Counted from the stretch's first letter, positions 40,565-49,745 are shown. The stretch: 64,000 nt of DNA from an uncultured Clostridia bacterium (GCA_934476235.1 CAKSNL010000001.1:186001-250000), one strand, 5' to 3'. Notes: generated by a model not told the origin, from the sequence alone. Program-made: numbers and translations.

Positions 40565-42750
40565 CTCTCATAATATATATAGTCGCCGGCTCCCACAAAA
40601 TAATGCTTTTCGCCGATGATTATTTCCGTGTCGCACGGAGTCTCAATATCATAGCGTATGCCGTCATTCGTGTAGCTCCACTTGCTCGAAATTTTACCCT
40701 TTCGGGTCTCGAGAGACGCCGTAAGGTGCCCCAGTCTCTTATCCGGATGCGGCTCTATCACCGCCTTTTCAAATCCGGGGGCCTCCTCCGAGCGCTTTAT
40801 GCCCGCGGCATATCCGTAAACCCAGTCAGCAACCGCGCCGTACGCGTAGTGATTAAACGAGTTCATGTCAACGCACTGCCCGGTCGTGGAGTACCAGAGG
40901 CTTCCGTCCGTCTTTTGACCGTCCCAGTGCTCCCAGATAGTCGTCGCCCCGGCATTTACCGAGTAGAGCCACGACGGGAATTCCTCCCTCAGAAGAAGGC
41001 TGTAGGCTATGTCCTGATACCCGTTTTCCGAAAGTGCATGAAGAAGATACGGCGTGCCGACAAAGCCCGTCATAAGGTGCATGCCGCAGTCGCGGACAAG
41101 CGACGCTAAACGCTCGGCGGTCTTCTTTTTGTCTGCCGTCAAGTCAAAATAAAGCGCAAGCGCACACTCTGTCTGCGTTTCATATTTATCCTCAAACGCC
41201 TTGATAAACTGCTTCTTGATATTTTTATAAAGCTTTTCATACTCCTTCATATCATGCGAAAGTATCTTTCCTATTTTAATCAGGAGCGAGGTGGAATATG
41301 CATAGAACGCGGTTCCGATGAGGTCCTTTCTCGTTGAGCCGGCAAGGCTTCCCTCCGGCGCATCGAGTCCCAGCCAGTCTCCGAACTGGAAGTGCCCGGT
41401 GAACATATACTTGTCCTTTGTGGCTCTTCCCATGTAGTCGACCCAGCCCTTCATTGCGTCAAAGTTTTCCTTTAATATCTCCTTGTCGCCGTAGGTTAAA
41501 TACATCTGCCACGGGCAAATCAAAACAGCATCGCCCCAGGCGGAGCTGTTATTCAAAAGTCCCTCGTCAAGGACAGAGGCGCCCTCCCACCTTGCCGGAA
41601 CGATCTTGGGAATTCTGCCCTCGTATGACGCTGCGGTAACGTCGCGCATCCATTTTTTAAAGAATTTCAAAACGTCATAGTTAAAGCTTGCCGCGCGCGC
41701 AAACACCTGTGCGTCACCCGTCCAGCCCTTGCGCTCGTCTCTCTGCGGGCAGTCGGTCGGCACGTCAAGATAGTTGTCCTTCTGACCCCAGAAAATATTA
41801 TCAAAAAGCTTGTTGAGCTTTTCGTTTGAGCAATTTAAATAGCCCGTTTTCTTAAGGTCGGAATAAACGCAGATGCCCTCAAAATTATCGGGTTCGATCT
41901 TTCCCTTCGGGCACTCGGTAAGTCTTAAATAACGGAAGCCGAAGAACGTGAACTTGGGCTTGAACACATTTAACCCGTCCTTACAGGTAAATTCCATTCT
42001 TGCCTTTGCCGAGCGGTAATTTCCGTTGAAGAAGTTGCCGTCCTTATCCAGTATCTCGGCACACTCCAAAACGTACCTGTCGCCCTTTTTCGCGTTAACG
42101 GATATCTCAACGTATCCGGTCATATTCTGTCCGAAATCAAGTATCTTATCGCCGTTCGACGCGGTTATTAAAGAAGGCTTGAGCCTCTCGTGCTCGCATA
42201 TCTTCTCGCCCTCCTGCGGAATCAGTATCTTTTTATCCCACTTTAACTTTTTGCAGGGAACCGCTCTTCTGTCAACATAGTTAAAGTCCCATGTTTCGCC
42301 GTTGAAGCAGTCCGAATACAAAATATTGCTTCTTTTCGTTTTCCATGTTTCGTCAGTAGTTATTACTTCTGCCGTCCCGTCCTCATATTCTATCAAAAGC
42401 TCTGCGGCTGCGGCAACGGGAAGATCCTCCTGACCCGGTCTTAATGCCGCCATTCTGCCGCGGTACCAGCCGTTTCCGACCTCGATCTCAAGCCTGTTTT
42501 TCTTTTTGAGCATATCTGTAACGTCATAGGTCTGGTACTGAAGCCTCTTCGCCACCTGAGTCCACCCCGGAGCGAAAAAAAAGTCGGACACTCTTTTTGA
42601 GTTTATTCTTGCCTCGTAGTTTCCTAAAGACGTTGCCGTAAGGTGCGCGCTCTTTATTTTTTTCTCGGTTTCAAACTCCTTAAAAAATATGACGCAGGCG
42701 GAAAAATCATATTTTTTCCCGCTCACGATAAAATCTGCGTTAAATTTCAT
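40561..42750 (-). CDS. GH78-family alpha-L-rhamnosidase
   Basis: 729 residues without signal peptide. The N-terminal beta part has ATSLGNYEARINSKRVSD and YQTYDVTDML, followed by the Bac_rhamnosid-type domain (ILDFGQNMTGYVEI); the (alpha/alpha)6 barrel carries the catalytic signature DCPQRDERKGWTGDAQVF and EHWDGQ, with FNHYAYGAVADW near the end. It should release rhamnose from oligosaccharides or glycosides inside the cell. Shorter than many GH78 enzymes, but all core parts are present. A second GH78-like gene is at 60304-61965. Confidence 0.9.
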   Translation of the reverse strand: MKFNADFIVSGKKYDFSACVIFFKEFETEKKIKSAHLTATSLGNYEARINSKRVSDFFFAPGWTQVAKRLQYQTYDVTDMLKKKNRLEIEVGNGWYRGRMAALRPGQEDLPVAAAAELLIEYEDGTAEVITTDETWKTKRSNILYSDCFNGETWDFNYVDRRAVPCKKLKWDKKILIPQEGEKICEHERLKPSLITASNGDKILDFGQNMTGYVEISVNAKKGDRYVLECAEILDKDGNFFNGNYRSAKARMEFTCKDGLNVFKPKFTFFGFRYLRLTECPKGKIEPDNFEGICVYSDLKKTGYLNCSNEKLNKLFDNIFWGQKDNYLDVPTDCPQRDERKGWTGDAQVFARAASFNYDVLKFFKKWMRDVTAASYEGRIPKIVPARWEGASVLDEGLLNNSSAWGDAVLICPWQMYLTYGDKEILKENFDAMKGWVDYMGRATKDKYMFTGHFQFGDWLGLDAPEGSLAGSTRKDLIGTAFYAYSTSLLIKIGKILSHDMKEYEKLYKNIKKQFIKAFEDKYETQTECALALYFDLTADKKKTAERLASLVRDCGMHLMTGFVGTPYLLHALSENGYQDIAYSLLLREEFPSWLYSVNAGATTIWEHWDGQKTDGSLWYSTTGQCVDMNSFNHYAYGAVADWVYGYAAGIKRSEEAPGFEKAVIEPHPDKRLGHLTASLETRKGKISSKWSYTNDGIRYDIETPCDTEIIIGEKHYFVGAGDYIYYER

Positions 42751-42827
42751 CCTTATCTCCTCCCTTTTTTATGATTATACACTTTCGCACAAAGCCTGTC
42801 AATGAATATTTGATGAATTTTACGTAA

Positions 42828-42858
42828 AAAGAGTCCCGCATAAGCGGGACTCTTTTTT
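42828..42858 (-). terminator. Rho-independent terminator of the Nfn operon
   Basis: AAGAGTCCCGC / GCGGGACTCTT with T runs on both sides, directly after the stop of the large Nfn-like subunit. Confidence 0.9.
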
Positions 42859-42859
42859 C

Positions 42860-44239
42860 TTAATTTAAGCTTTCCGTTATTGCTTCTGCCGCCGCTTTTC
42901 CCGCGCCCATGGCAAGAATTACTGTCGCGGCGCCGGTTACGGCGTCGCCTCCGGCATACACGTTCTCAACCGATGTTTTACCGGACTCCGAGAAGGTCTT
43001 GATGCCTCCCCAGCTCTCCGTTTCAAGGTCAGGCTCGCTCGACTTTATCAGGGGATTGGGCGATGTGCCGATAGCCATGATCACAACATCGCAGTCAATC
43101 ACAAAGTCAGAGCCCTTTTTTTCAACCGGGCGGCGTCTGCCGGACGCGTCCGGCTCGCCCAATTCCATCTCAACGCATTTAATGCCCGAAACAAAGCCCT
43201 TATCGTCGCCCAATATCCCGGTCGGGTTGGTGAGCAATTTAAAGATAATGCCCTCCTCCTCGGCATGGTGAACCTCCTCCGCTCTTGCGGGAAGCTCCGC
43301 CATTGAACGGCGGTACACGATATAAACCTCGTCCGCCCCGAGTCTTAACGCGCTTCGCGCCGCGTCCATCGCAACGTTTCCGCCGCCTACGACGCAGACC
43401 TTTTTCCCTTTCTTTATCGGCGTGTCGGAACCCTCCTTATATGCCTTCATGAGGTTCACTCTCGTCAGAAATTCGTTTGCCGAATATACGCCCTTTAACG
43501 ACTCGCCGGGAATGTTCATAAACCTCGGAAGTCCGGCACCGGAGCCGATAAATACATAGTCAAACTCTTCTCTTATTTCGTCCATCGTGACCGTTTTTCC
43601 GACAACGACGTTGGTTTCAACCTTAACACCGAGCGCAATCAAAGAATCAATCTCGCGCTTTACGATCGCCTTGGGAAGTCTGAATTCCGGAATACCGTAA
43701 ACCAAAACTCCGCCGGGAGTGTGGAGCGCTTCAAACACCGTCACATCAAACCCGTTCTTCGCCAAAACTCCGGCACACGCAAGTCCGGAAGGACCGGAGC
43801 CCACGATTGCCGCTTTTTTGCCGTTTTTTGTAACTTCCTTTTTCTCAATATCCGTGCTTTCGTTGTGGCGGTCGGCAACAAATCTTTCGAGTCTGCCGAT
43901 GCCAACGCTCTCGCCCTTTATACCGCGGACGCACCTGCCCTCGCACTGATTCTCCTGCGGACAAACTCTTCCGCAGATTGCCGGGAGCGAGCTTGTCTCG
44001 GTTATGATGTCATAAGCTTCGTCAAACTTTCCCTCCGCGACCTTTTTGATAAAGTCCGGAATCTTGATGCTGACTGGACATCCCGAAACGCAGGGCATGT
44101 TCTTGCAGCCGAGGCAGCGCTGCGCCTCGGAAACCGCGGTTTCTTCATCATAGCCCAGCGCGACCTCGGAAAAATTCTTTCCTCTTTCAATCGGATCCTG
44201 CACGGGCATTTCGTGTTTTTTAGGTGACATATCAGCCAT
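42860..44239 (-). CDS. NADPH-dependent oxidoreductase, glutamate-synthase-small-subunit type (NfnB/SudA-like)
   Basis: 459 residues. The N-terminal domain has Cys clusters CLGCKNMPCVSGCP and CGRVCPQENQCEGRC for two [4Fe-4S] clusters, then an FAD site (AIVGSGPSGLACAG) and an NADPH site (VVGGGNVAMDAARSAL), ending in NVYAGGDAVTGAATVILA. With the small subunit gene that overlaps it by eight bases upstream, it fits the electron-bifurcating NADH-dependent ferredoxin:NADP oxidoreductase (NfnAB) of Clostridia. A stand-alone GltD-like role is less likely because no large GltB gene is here. Confidence 0.88.
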   Translation of the reverse strand: MADMSPKKHEMPVQDPIERGKNFSEVALGYDEETAVSEAQRCLGCKNMPCVSGCPVSIKIPDFIKKVAEGKFDEAYDIITETSSLPAICGRVCPQENQCEGRCVRGIKGESVGIGRLERFVADRHNESTDIEKKEVTKNGKKAAIVGSGPSGLACAGVLAKNGFDVTVFEALHTPGGVLVYGIPEFRLPKAIVKREIDSLIALGVKVETNVVVGKTVTMDEIREEFDYVFIGSGAGLPRFMNIPGESLKGVYSANEFLTRVNLMKAYKEGSDTPIKKGKKVCVVGGGNVAMDAARSALRLGADEVYIVYRRSMAELPARAEEVHHAEEEGIIFKLLTNPTGILGDDKGFVSGIKCVEMELGEPDASGRRRPVEKKGSDFVIDCDVVIMAIGTSPNPLIKSSEPDLETESWGGIKTFSESGKTSVENVYAGGDAVTGAATVILAMGAGKAAAEAITESLN

Positions 44240-45080
44240 TTATCTCACCGCCTTTAAATAAATTGCAGACTTCTTCGTTTCTCTCGTGCTCAAATTCCTT
44301 GTACATGGAGGCTCTGCTCATTGCCTCGTCAAAATCTATCTCGTGCGCGTCAAACTCCGGTCCGTCAACACAGGCGAACTTTGTTTTTCCGCCCACGGTA
44401 AGGCGGCACCCTCCGCACATTCCCGTTCCGTCAATCATGATGGGGTTCATGCTCGCCACGGTCTTAACGTTATATTTTTTCGTCAGCGCGGAAACGAACT
44501 TCATCATTATAAGCGGACCTATCGTGATGACCTCGTCATACTTCTCGCCGGACGTGATGAGTTTTTCAAGCGCATTTGTAACGAGTCCCTTTTCGCCCTT
44601 TGACCCGTCGTCCGTCATCAAAAAGAACCTGTCGGAGATATTTTTAAATTCGTCCTCCAAAATAACAAGCTCCTCGGTTCTGAAGCCGACAACCGTGTGA
44701 ACCGTGGCACCCGACTCGTGAAGCTTTTTCGCCACGGGGTACGCAATCGCGCAGCCCACGCCGCCGCCGACAACGCAGACCTTTTTCTTGCCCTCGGTCT
44801 CCGTCGCGCGTCCAAGGGGACCCACAAAATCGGCGATGCAATCGCCCTCATTTTTCATATCGAGCTTTCTTGTTGTCGCCCCGACTATCTGATAAATAAT
44901 CGTAACGCTTCCCTTTTCCCTGTCAAAATCCGCTATGGTCAGGGGAATCCTCTCGCCGTCCTCATCAACCCTTAAAATGATGAACTGACCGGGCTCTGCA
45001 TGGCGCGCCGCCTTCGGTGCGTCGATCTCCATCAGTGTCACCGTCGGGTTCAAGCGCTTCTTTCTTAAAATTTTATACAT
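44232..45080 (-). CDS. FAD/NAD-binding [2Fe-2S] subunit (NfnA/SudB-like)
   Basis: 282 residues. It has a ferredoxin-reductase-type FAD domain (GQFIILRVDEDGERIPLTIA), an NAD domain (CVVGGGVGCAIAYPVAKKLH) and a C-terminal cluster site with three close Cys (GTGMCGGCR...FACVDGPEFD) for [2Fe-2S]. It resembles dihydroorotate-dehydrogenase electron-transfer subunits, but its partner is the NfnB-like gene that follows, so NADP/NADH/ferredoxin exchange is the likely role. Such enzymes balance redox pools in anaerobes. The glutamate dehydrogenase gene, an NADPH user, lies directly upstream. Confidence 0.88.
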   Translation of the reverse strand: MYKILRKKRLNPTVTLMEIDAPKAARHAEPGQFIILRVDEDGERIPLTIADFDREKGSVTIIYQIVGATTRKLDMKNEGDCIADFVGPLGRATETEGKKKVCVVGGGVGCAIAYPVAKKLHESGATVHTVVGFRTEELVILEDEFKNISDRFFLMTDDGSKGEKGLVTNALEKLITSGEKYDEVITIGPLIMMKFVSALTKKYNVKTVASMNPIMIDGTGMCGGCRLTVGGKTKFACVDGPEFDAHEIDFDEAMSRASMYKEFEHERNEEVCNLFKGGEING

Positions 45081-45101
45081 TTTTTCACCTCATAATGCAA
45101 A

Positions 45102-45121
45102 GGGAGGGATTGCTCCCTCCC
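45102..45121 (-). terminator. Hairpin downstream of gdhA, weak terminator or attenuator
   Basis: GGGAGGGA / TCCCTCCC stem in the 56-base gap between gdhA and the Nfn pair. The minus strand continues with TTTGCATTATG, not a full T run, so some readthrough into the Nfn genes is likely. Confidence 0.5.
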
Positions 45122-45136
45122 CCGGTATTACACTTA

Positions 45137-46477
45137 TCAGCAAACGCCGTAAGCCTTCATTGAATTTGCCACCTTTAAGAATCCGGCAATGTTTGCACCG
45201 GCAACAAGGTTGCCCTCCATTCCGTATTCAGCCGCAGCCTTGGAAGCATTGTGGTAAATGTTTACCATGATGTCCTTAAGCTTAGCGTCAACCTCTTCAA
45301 ACGTCCAGGAATATCTCATGGAGTTCTGGCACATTTCAAGCGCACTTGTTGCAACACCGCCGGCATTTGCAGCCTTTGCGGGTCCGAAAAGGATTCCCGC
45401 CGACAGGAATGTGTGAATCGCCTCGGGAGTCGAAGGCATATTTGCGCCCTCGCCGACAGCTGTTACGCCATTGGCAACAAGCTTCTTCGCACTCTCTTCG
45501 TTGATTTCGTTCTGGGTTGCGCAGGGAAGTGCAATGTCGCACTTGATGCCCCAGATTCCGGAGCAGCCCTCGTGATATTCAGCGTCCTTGTGAACGTCAA
45601 CGTACTCTTTGATTCTGCCTCTCTTAACCTCCTTGATTTCCTTAACGAGTGCTAAGTCGATTCCGTTCTTGTCATAAACATATCCGTTCGAATCGGAAAG
45701 CGCAACGACCTTGCCGCCGAGCTGGGTTGCCTTTTCCGTTGCGTAGATTGCAACGTTGCCCGAGCCGGAGATAACGACCGTCTTGCCCTCGAACGAAAGG
45801 TTGTGGTCGCGGAGCATCTCATCCATAAAGTAGCAAAGACCGTAACCTGTAGCCTCGGTTCTCGCAAGGCTTCCGCCGTAGGTAAGACCCTTACCCGTGA
45901 GAACGCCGGTGAACTCGTTTCTCAATCTCTTATACTGACCGTAGAGATATCCTATCTCTCTCCCGCCGACGCCGATATCGCCTGCCGGAACGTCAGTATC
46001 CGCTCCGATATGCTTTGAAAGCTCTGTCATAAAGCTCTGGCAGAAACGCATAACCTCCATGTCGGACTTACCCTTGGGATCAAAGTCCGATCCGCCCTTG
46101 CCGCCGCCGATCGGAAGACCGGTGAGCGAGTTTTTGAATATCTGCTCGAATCCCAAAAACTTAATGATCCCCTCATATACCGACGGGTGGAAACGGAGAC
46201 CGCCCTTGTAAGGACCGATTGCGGAGTTGAACTGAACTCTGAATCCTCTGTTGACCTGAACCTTGCCGTTATCGTCAACCCACGGTACTCTGAACTTTAT
46301 AACTCTTTCGGGCTCAACAAGGCTCTCTATTATGCCGAGCGAAATATATTCCGGATGAGCCTCGATAACGGGCTCAAGCGACTCCAATACTTCATATACC
46401 GCCTGATGAAATTCCGCTTCGCCGGGATTTCTCTTCTTAACGGTTTCCATAAGGTCTAAAAGATACTGATTTTTCAT
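45137..46477 (-). CDS. gdhA: NADP-type glutamate dehydrogenase
   Basis: 446 residues, the hexameric type. The active-site segments PYKGGLRFHPSV, GLPIGGGKGGSDFDPKG (catalytic Lys region) and DTDVPAGDIGVGGREIGYL are intact; the cofactor loop is ISGSGNVAIYA, whose size and neighbours suit NADP. The ATG at 46477 has GGAGG seven bases ahead; the longer start at 46528 lies over the promoter region. It makes glutamate from 2-oxoglutarate and ammonia. Strong promoter upstream. Confidence 0.95.
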   Translation of the reverse strand: MKNQYLLDLMETVKKRNPGEAEFHQAVYEVLESLEPVIEAHPEYISLGIIESLVEPERVIKFRVPWVDDNGKVQVNRGFRVQFNSAIGPYKGGLRFHPSVYEGIIKFLGFEQIFKNSLTGLPIGGGKGGSDFDPKGKSDMEVMRFCQSFMTELSKHIGADTDVPAGDIGVGGREIGYLYGQYKRLRNEFTGVLTGKGLTYGGSLARTEATGYGLCYFMDEMLRDHNLSFEGKTVVISGSGNVAIYATEKATQLGGKVVALSDSNGYVYDKNGIDLALVKEIKEVKRGRIKEYVDVHKDAEYHEGCSGIWGIKCDIALPCATQNEINEESAKKLVANGVTAVGEGANMPSTPEAIHTFLSAGILFGPAKAANAGGVATSALEMCQNSMRYSWTFEEVDAKLKDIMVNIYHNASKAAAEYGMEGNLVAGANIAGFLKVANSMKAYGVC

Positions 46478-46516
46478 ATAAAACCTCCAAAACACATAAA
46501 AATTCTTGCATAAAAC

Positions 46517-46545
46517 AGTATACCGCAATTTTTTTGCGATGTCAA
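46517..46545 (-). promoter_or_regulatory. Strong sigma-A promoter of gdhA with a palindromic spacer
   Basis: Minus strand TTGACA (46540-46545), 17 bases, TATACT (46517-46522). The spacer holds the inverted repeat CGCAATTTTTTTGCG, which could bind a regulator or be chance. Confidence 0.8.
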
Positions 46546-46662
46546 TAATTTATAAAAAGAAAATCGAATTTGCCGAAATTTTTTGCTTCACTTTTCTTTT
46601 GCCGTCCGTGCTGTCCGAATTTTTTTCTGTTTTCATTTCAATTTGAAGTAATTTTTTCCGAA

Positions 46663-47358
46663 TTATTCCGCAAGATACGACAAAACGGAAAGAACCGTGC
46701 TTCCGGCGGTCTCCGTGCGGAGGATCCTTTTTCCGAGTGTGCATATCTTAATTCCCGCGTCAGACGCTTTTTTTACCTCGACGGGAGAAAATCCGCCCTC
46801 CGGTCCTATGATAAATCCGGCACTTTTCTCGCCCGAGTAGGTTATTTTCCCGTCTCTTGCCTCCTCGTACGGCATGAAGGCAAGCTCTTTTTCCTTCAAT
46901 TCCTCTATCGCCTCGGAAAATGTCAGCGTATTTCTCACCTTCGGGATAACTCCCCTTTTGCACTGCTTTGCCGCCTCATAGGCAATCTTTTGCCAGCGCT
47001 CCGCCTTTTCGCCCTTTGCGACGCAGCGCTCAGACAAAACGGGAACGATCTCAAAGGCGCCGAGCTCCGTCGCCTTCTGGATGATAGAGTCCATCTTCCC
47101 GGCTTTCGGAATACACTGATAAAGCGTGATTTTTAATTCAAGCTCCGCCGGGCACGCTTCGCTTTTTATAACTGACAGCGTCACGTCCTCCTTGGTTATC
47201 TTCTCTATCTTGCAGTAATAGTCCGTTCCCTCTTTGTCGCACACGGTTACTTCATCGCCGGGAGCCATTCTTAAGACCCGCCCGATGTGGCGCGCGTCCT
47301 CCCCCGTTAAAATTATCTTTTCTCCGATGTTTTCCCTGTCGGTAAAAAATTTAGGCAT
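46663..47358 (-). CDS. rsmE: RsmE, 16S rRNA (uracil-1498 N3)-methyltransferase
   Basis: 231 residues. N-terminal PUA-like domain (MPKFF.DRENIGEKIILTGEDARHIGRVLRM), then the SPOUT knot with FIIGPEGGFSPVEV and LGKRILRTETAGSTVLSVL, the SAM-binding end. It shares one base with the preceding gene's stop (TAATG). It methylates U1498 of 16S rRNA. Often found beside prmA; here prmA is 10 kb away. Confidence 0.95.
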   Translation of the reverse strand: MPKFFTDRENIGEKIILTGEDARHIGRVLRMAPGDEVTVCDKEGTDYYCKIEKITKEDVTLSVIKSEACPAELELKITLYQCIPKAGKMDSIIQKATELGAFEIVPVLSERCVAKGEKAERWQKIAYEAAKQCKRGVIPKVRNTLTFSEAIEELKEKELAFMPYEEARDGKITYSGEKSAGFIIGPEGGFSPVEVKKASDAGIKICTLGKRILRTETAGSTVLSVLSYLAE

Positions 47359-48041
47359 TAAACTTCCTCCGCTTCCTTCATAAGCTCTTTTATAAGCTCC
47401 GGTGTATTTTCCTCATAGTATGAAAGCTCTTCTTTTCCCTTGTCCGTAAGCGAAAAGAGCTCTCCTTTTTTTAAGAACCATCCGTAGCAATTTCTCTTTA
47501 ATATCCTGTCTGCACCTTCAATTTCTTTTTCCGTAATTTCTCCGCGCCTTTTTATTGTTTCGGCAACTAAAATGCAGTGCTCGCGATAGACCGTGATTTT
47601 CTTTCCGTTGGTGCCGCCGGTATTTAAATCCCCGTGGCGCAGCGAAAACTCCCGTTCGATCTTCTTTCTTTTGCCCGCGCTCCTTTTTATCGACGCCTCG
47701 CGGTCATATCCTCCCGGAGGGAAGGTGACCTTTGCGCCATCCTTTTTCACAGTGATAAGCCCTATCTCAAGCCGTCTTAAAACCGTGCCGATGTTATGCC
47801 ATCGCCGGAGCGTGCTCTTTTTGGGGCTCGGAACCGCGATATAAACAAGATCCGCCACCTTCTGCCTTAAAACCGCCTGAACAATAACGTCAAGGTTCAA
47901 ATGAAGCTTCATCTCGACCGCAGCACTTTTCCCGTCCGGCATGACCGCGAAAATGTCGATATCGCCCACCTCCGCCTTGACCTCGGCTCCCATATTTTCC
48001 AAGAGGTTCTTCACCGGCAAATAAAGATCCGTTTCCGGCAT
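47358..48041 (-). CDS. DUF2161 family protein, putative PD-(D/E)XK phosphodiesterase
   Basis: 227 residues. The N-terminal 120 have the restriction-endonuclease-like core: E in LLENMGAEVKAEVGDIDIFA (D) and EMK in AAVEMKLHLNL, the D...(E)xK triad of PD-(D/E)XK enzymes. The C-terminal half is a winged-helix-like DUF2161 part ending in an acidic tail. The ATG at 48041 has AAGGAG upstream; a GTG at 48050 sits in that site. Function unknown; nucleic-acid processing is likely. Coupled to rsmE. Confidence 0.82.
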   Translation of the reverse strand: MPETDLYLPVKNLLENMGAEVKAEVGDIDIFAVMPDGKSAAVEMKLHLNLDVIVQAVLRQKVADLVYIAVPSPKKSTLRRWHNIGTVLRRLEIGLITVKKDGAKVTFPPGGYDREASIKRSAGKRKKIEREFSLRHGDLNTGGTNGKKITVYREHCILVAETIKRRGEITEKEIEGADRILKRNCYGWFLKKGELFSLTDKGKEELSYYEENTPELIKELMKEAEEV

Positions 48042-48060
48042 TAAAAACACTCCTTTTCGA

Positions 48061-48089
48061 TTGACTCTTTTTTATAAATAGTGTATAAT
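48061..48089 (+). promoter_or_regulatory. Sigma-A promoter of the exonuclease III gene
   Basis: TTGACT (48061-48066), 17 bases, TATAAT (48084-48089), followed by GAGGTG and the ATG at 48109. Confidence 0.8.
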
Positions 48090-48108
48090 ACTTTTGAGGT
48101 GTTTGTCA

Positions 48109-48858
48109 ATGAAAAAATTTGTTTCATGGAATGTTAACGGTCTGCGCGCCGTTGTTTCAAAGGGATTTTACGAGGTTTTCTGTGCTCTTGACGCGGATAT
48201 TTTCTGCCTTCAGGAGACCAAAATGCAGTCCGGGCAGATCGAAATAGACCTTCCGGGCTACCATAAATATTTTAACTATGCCGAAAAAAAGGGCTATTCC
48301 GGCACCGCGGTGTTTTCAAAGGAGGAGCCCATGGCAGTAACCTGCGGAATCGGAATCGCCGAGCATGACACCGAGGGGCGCGTTATAACGCTTGAATTTC
48401 CCGAATACTATTTCGTCTGCGTGTACGTTCCCAATTCGCAGGAGGAGCTTAAAAGGCTCGCCTACCGCATGGAGTTTGAGGACGCGTTCAGGGCATACCT
48501 TTGCTCCTTAAAAGAAAAAAAGCACGTTATCGTGACCGGTGACTTAAATGTCGCGCATAACGAGATTGACTTAAAAAATCCGAAATCCAACACCAAAAAC
48601 GCGGGCTTTACAAAAGAGGAGCGCGAAAAATTCTCCCTTCTTTTGGAATCGGGCTTTCACGATACCTTCAGGGAGCTTTATCCCGACACGGTGACATATT
48701 CCTGGTGGTCGTACCGCTTCCGCGCACGCGAGAGGAACGCAGGCTGGCGCATTGACTATTTTCTGACCGATTCCATGGATTATGTGACCGACTCCGTTAT
48801 CCATACCGATATTACGGGCTCTGACCACTGCCCGGTCGAGCTTAAGGTAAACTTATAA
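48109..48858 (+). CDS. exoA: Exodeoxyribonuclease III (AP endonuclease, ExoA type)
   Basis: 249 residues. Motifs: VSWNVNGLRAV (Asn), FCLQETKMQ (Glu), the Tyr in VCVYVPNSQ, VTGDLNVAH (Asp/Asn), YSWWSYRF...NAGWRIDYFL and the last SDHCPVEL (Asp/His). It nicks DNA at abasic sites and degrades 3' ends. The ATG at 48109 has GAGGTG ahead; an earlier one at 48094 lies in the promoter leader. Its own promoter and terminator make a single-gene unit. Confidence 0.95.
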   Translation: MKKFVSWNVNGLRAVVSKGFYEVFCALDADIFCLQETKMQSGQIEIDLPGYHKYFNYAEKKGYSGTAVFSKEEPMAVTCGIGIAEHDTEGRVITLEFPEYYFVCVYVPNSQEELKRLAYRMEFEDAFRAYLCSLKEKKHVIVTGDLNVAHNEIDLKNPKSNTKNAGFTKEEREKFSLLLESGFHDTFRELYPDTVTYSWWSYRFRARERNAGWRIDYFLTDSMDYVTDSVIHTDITGSDHCPVELKVNL

Positions 48859-48865
48859 AAAGCCA

Positions 48866-48897
48866 AACACGCACGCCTTTCCGGCGTGCGTGTTTTT
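48866..48897 (+). terminator. Rho-independent terminator
   Basis: AACACGCACGCC, short loop, GGCGTGCGTGTTTTT after the exonuclease gene. Confidence 0.92.
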
Positions 48898-48978
48898 GCA
48901 ACCGTTCCGCTTCCTGAAAACAGCCTCATCGCCTGAAAGAAGCGGGCATCGTATCGGGGCGCTTTTTCAATCCGCGCT

Positions 48979-49265
48979 TTATTTTCCGATAAAGTCAAAA
49001 TATTTGCTTCTTACTGCGCGGAGAACGAGGTTTCTTGTAAATGTTATAGCTGTGCCCTCCGGCTCTGTGCAGTATGCATTTGCTTAAGGAATATATCAAT
49101 AAATACGGCATCATAGTTCTTTCCCGAATCAAAATCACGAATCATATCCTCACCGCACTCGTAGCTTTTAATATCCGCAGTAAGCCTTTTCTCTGCAAAA
49201 TAGCTTCTCGGAAATCCGCTTATAATTTCCGAGTCAATTTTACCGCTGCAAATTGCTATTTTCAT
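48979..49265 (-). pseudogene. LytTR response regulator with an internal deletion and frameshift
   Basis: The first 62 codons (49265 down to about 49080) are a receiver domain start: MKIAICSGKIDSEIISGF, YECGEDMIRDFDSGK and YDAVFIDIFLKQM with the phospho-acceptor Asp. A frame change follows, and the same strand then reads TEPEGTAITFTRNLVLRAV and RSKYFDFIGK to TAA at 48979-48981. That is the very end of a LytTR DNA-binding domain. The rest of the receiver and most of the LytTR domain, about 140 codons, are gone, so the gene is dead. It is not a copy of the intact regulator at 22678-23376. Confidence 0.75.
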
Positions 49266-49352
49266 ATGTCGCGCTTCAAATTTAAAATATCTTGCATTTT
49301 TCTGTTGTTTGCATTATAATTATATTATATTCCGCAGGAAGGGGAGTTTTCT

Positions 49353-49709
49353 ATGACAACGGAAGAACTTTACCGGCACCTCGGAGGCGACTACAGCGAA
49401 GTCCTTTCAAGGCTCCGGAGCGAAGCTTTAATAAAAAAGCTTATCAAAATGTTCCCGGACGATCCGGGCTACAGCAATCTTTGCATTGCCTTAAAATACG
49501 GTGACACCGAAGGCGCCCGACTTGCCGCCGAATCTCTTTTAGGTGTGTGCCAAAATCTCGGCTTCAATGACCTTGAACGCAGCGTCTTTGAAGTTAATGC
49601 GGCACTTAAGAGAGGCTGCGGCGCTGTAACCGACAATATGCTCTCAAGGCTCGGTTCCGACTATGAAGTGACTGCATTTCTCACTCAAAAATTTACAAAC
49701 GAAAATTAA
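49353..49709 (+). CDS. HPt-domain-like protein lacking the phospho-acceptor histidine
   Basis: 118 residues, four-helix HPt layout (TEELYRHLGGDYSEVLSRL, LIKMFPDDPGYSNLCIAL, then the usually conserved (A)AHTLKG(V)..NLG motif). Here that motif reads AAESLLGVCQNLGF, with Glu60 where His should be and Leu where the Lys should be. It therefore cannot pass phosphate in the normal way. The rest of the fold looks intact and the frame is open. It may be a decaying gene or a phospho-mimic/binding protein. It lies next to a dead response-regulator gene. Confidence 0.75.
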   Translation: MTTEELYRHLGGDYSEVLSRLRSEALIKKLIKMFPDDPGYSNLCIALKYGDTEGARLAAESLLGVCQNLGFNDLERSVFEVNAALKRGCGAVTDNMLSRLGSDYEVTAFLTQKFTNEN

Positions 49710-49745
49710 AACCGCCGATGGCTTTTTCGCCCGGCGGTTTTAATT
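49708..49745. terminator. Bidirectional terminator
   Basis: AAAACCGCCG ... CGGCGGTTTTAATTTTT between the HPt-like gene (+) and the alpha/beta-hydrolase gene (-). Confidence 0.8.

Noticed and set aside
45102..45121. GC-rich hairpin upstream of the Nfn pair as a riboswitch
   Set aside because: It is a single simple stem of 8 pairs in a 56-base gap, with no room for an aptamer.
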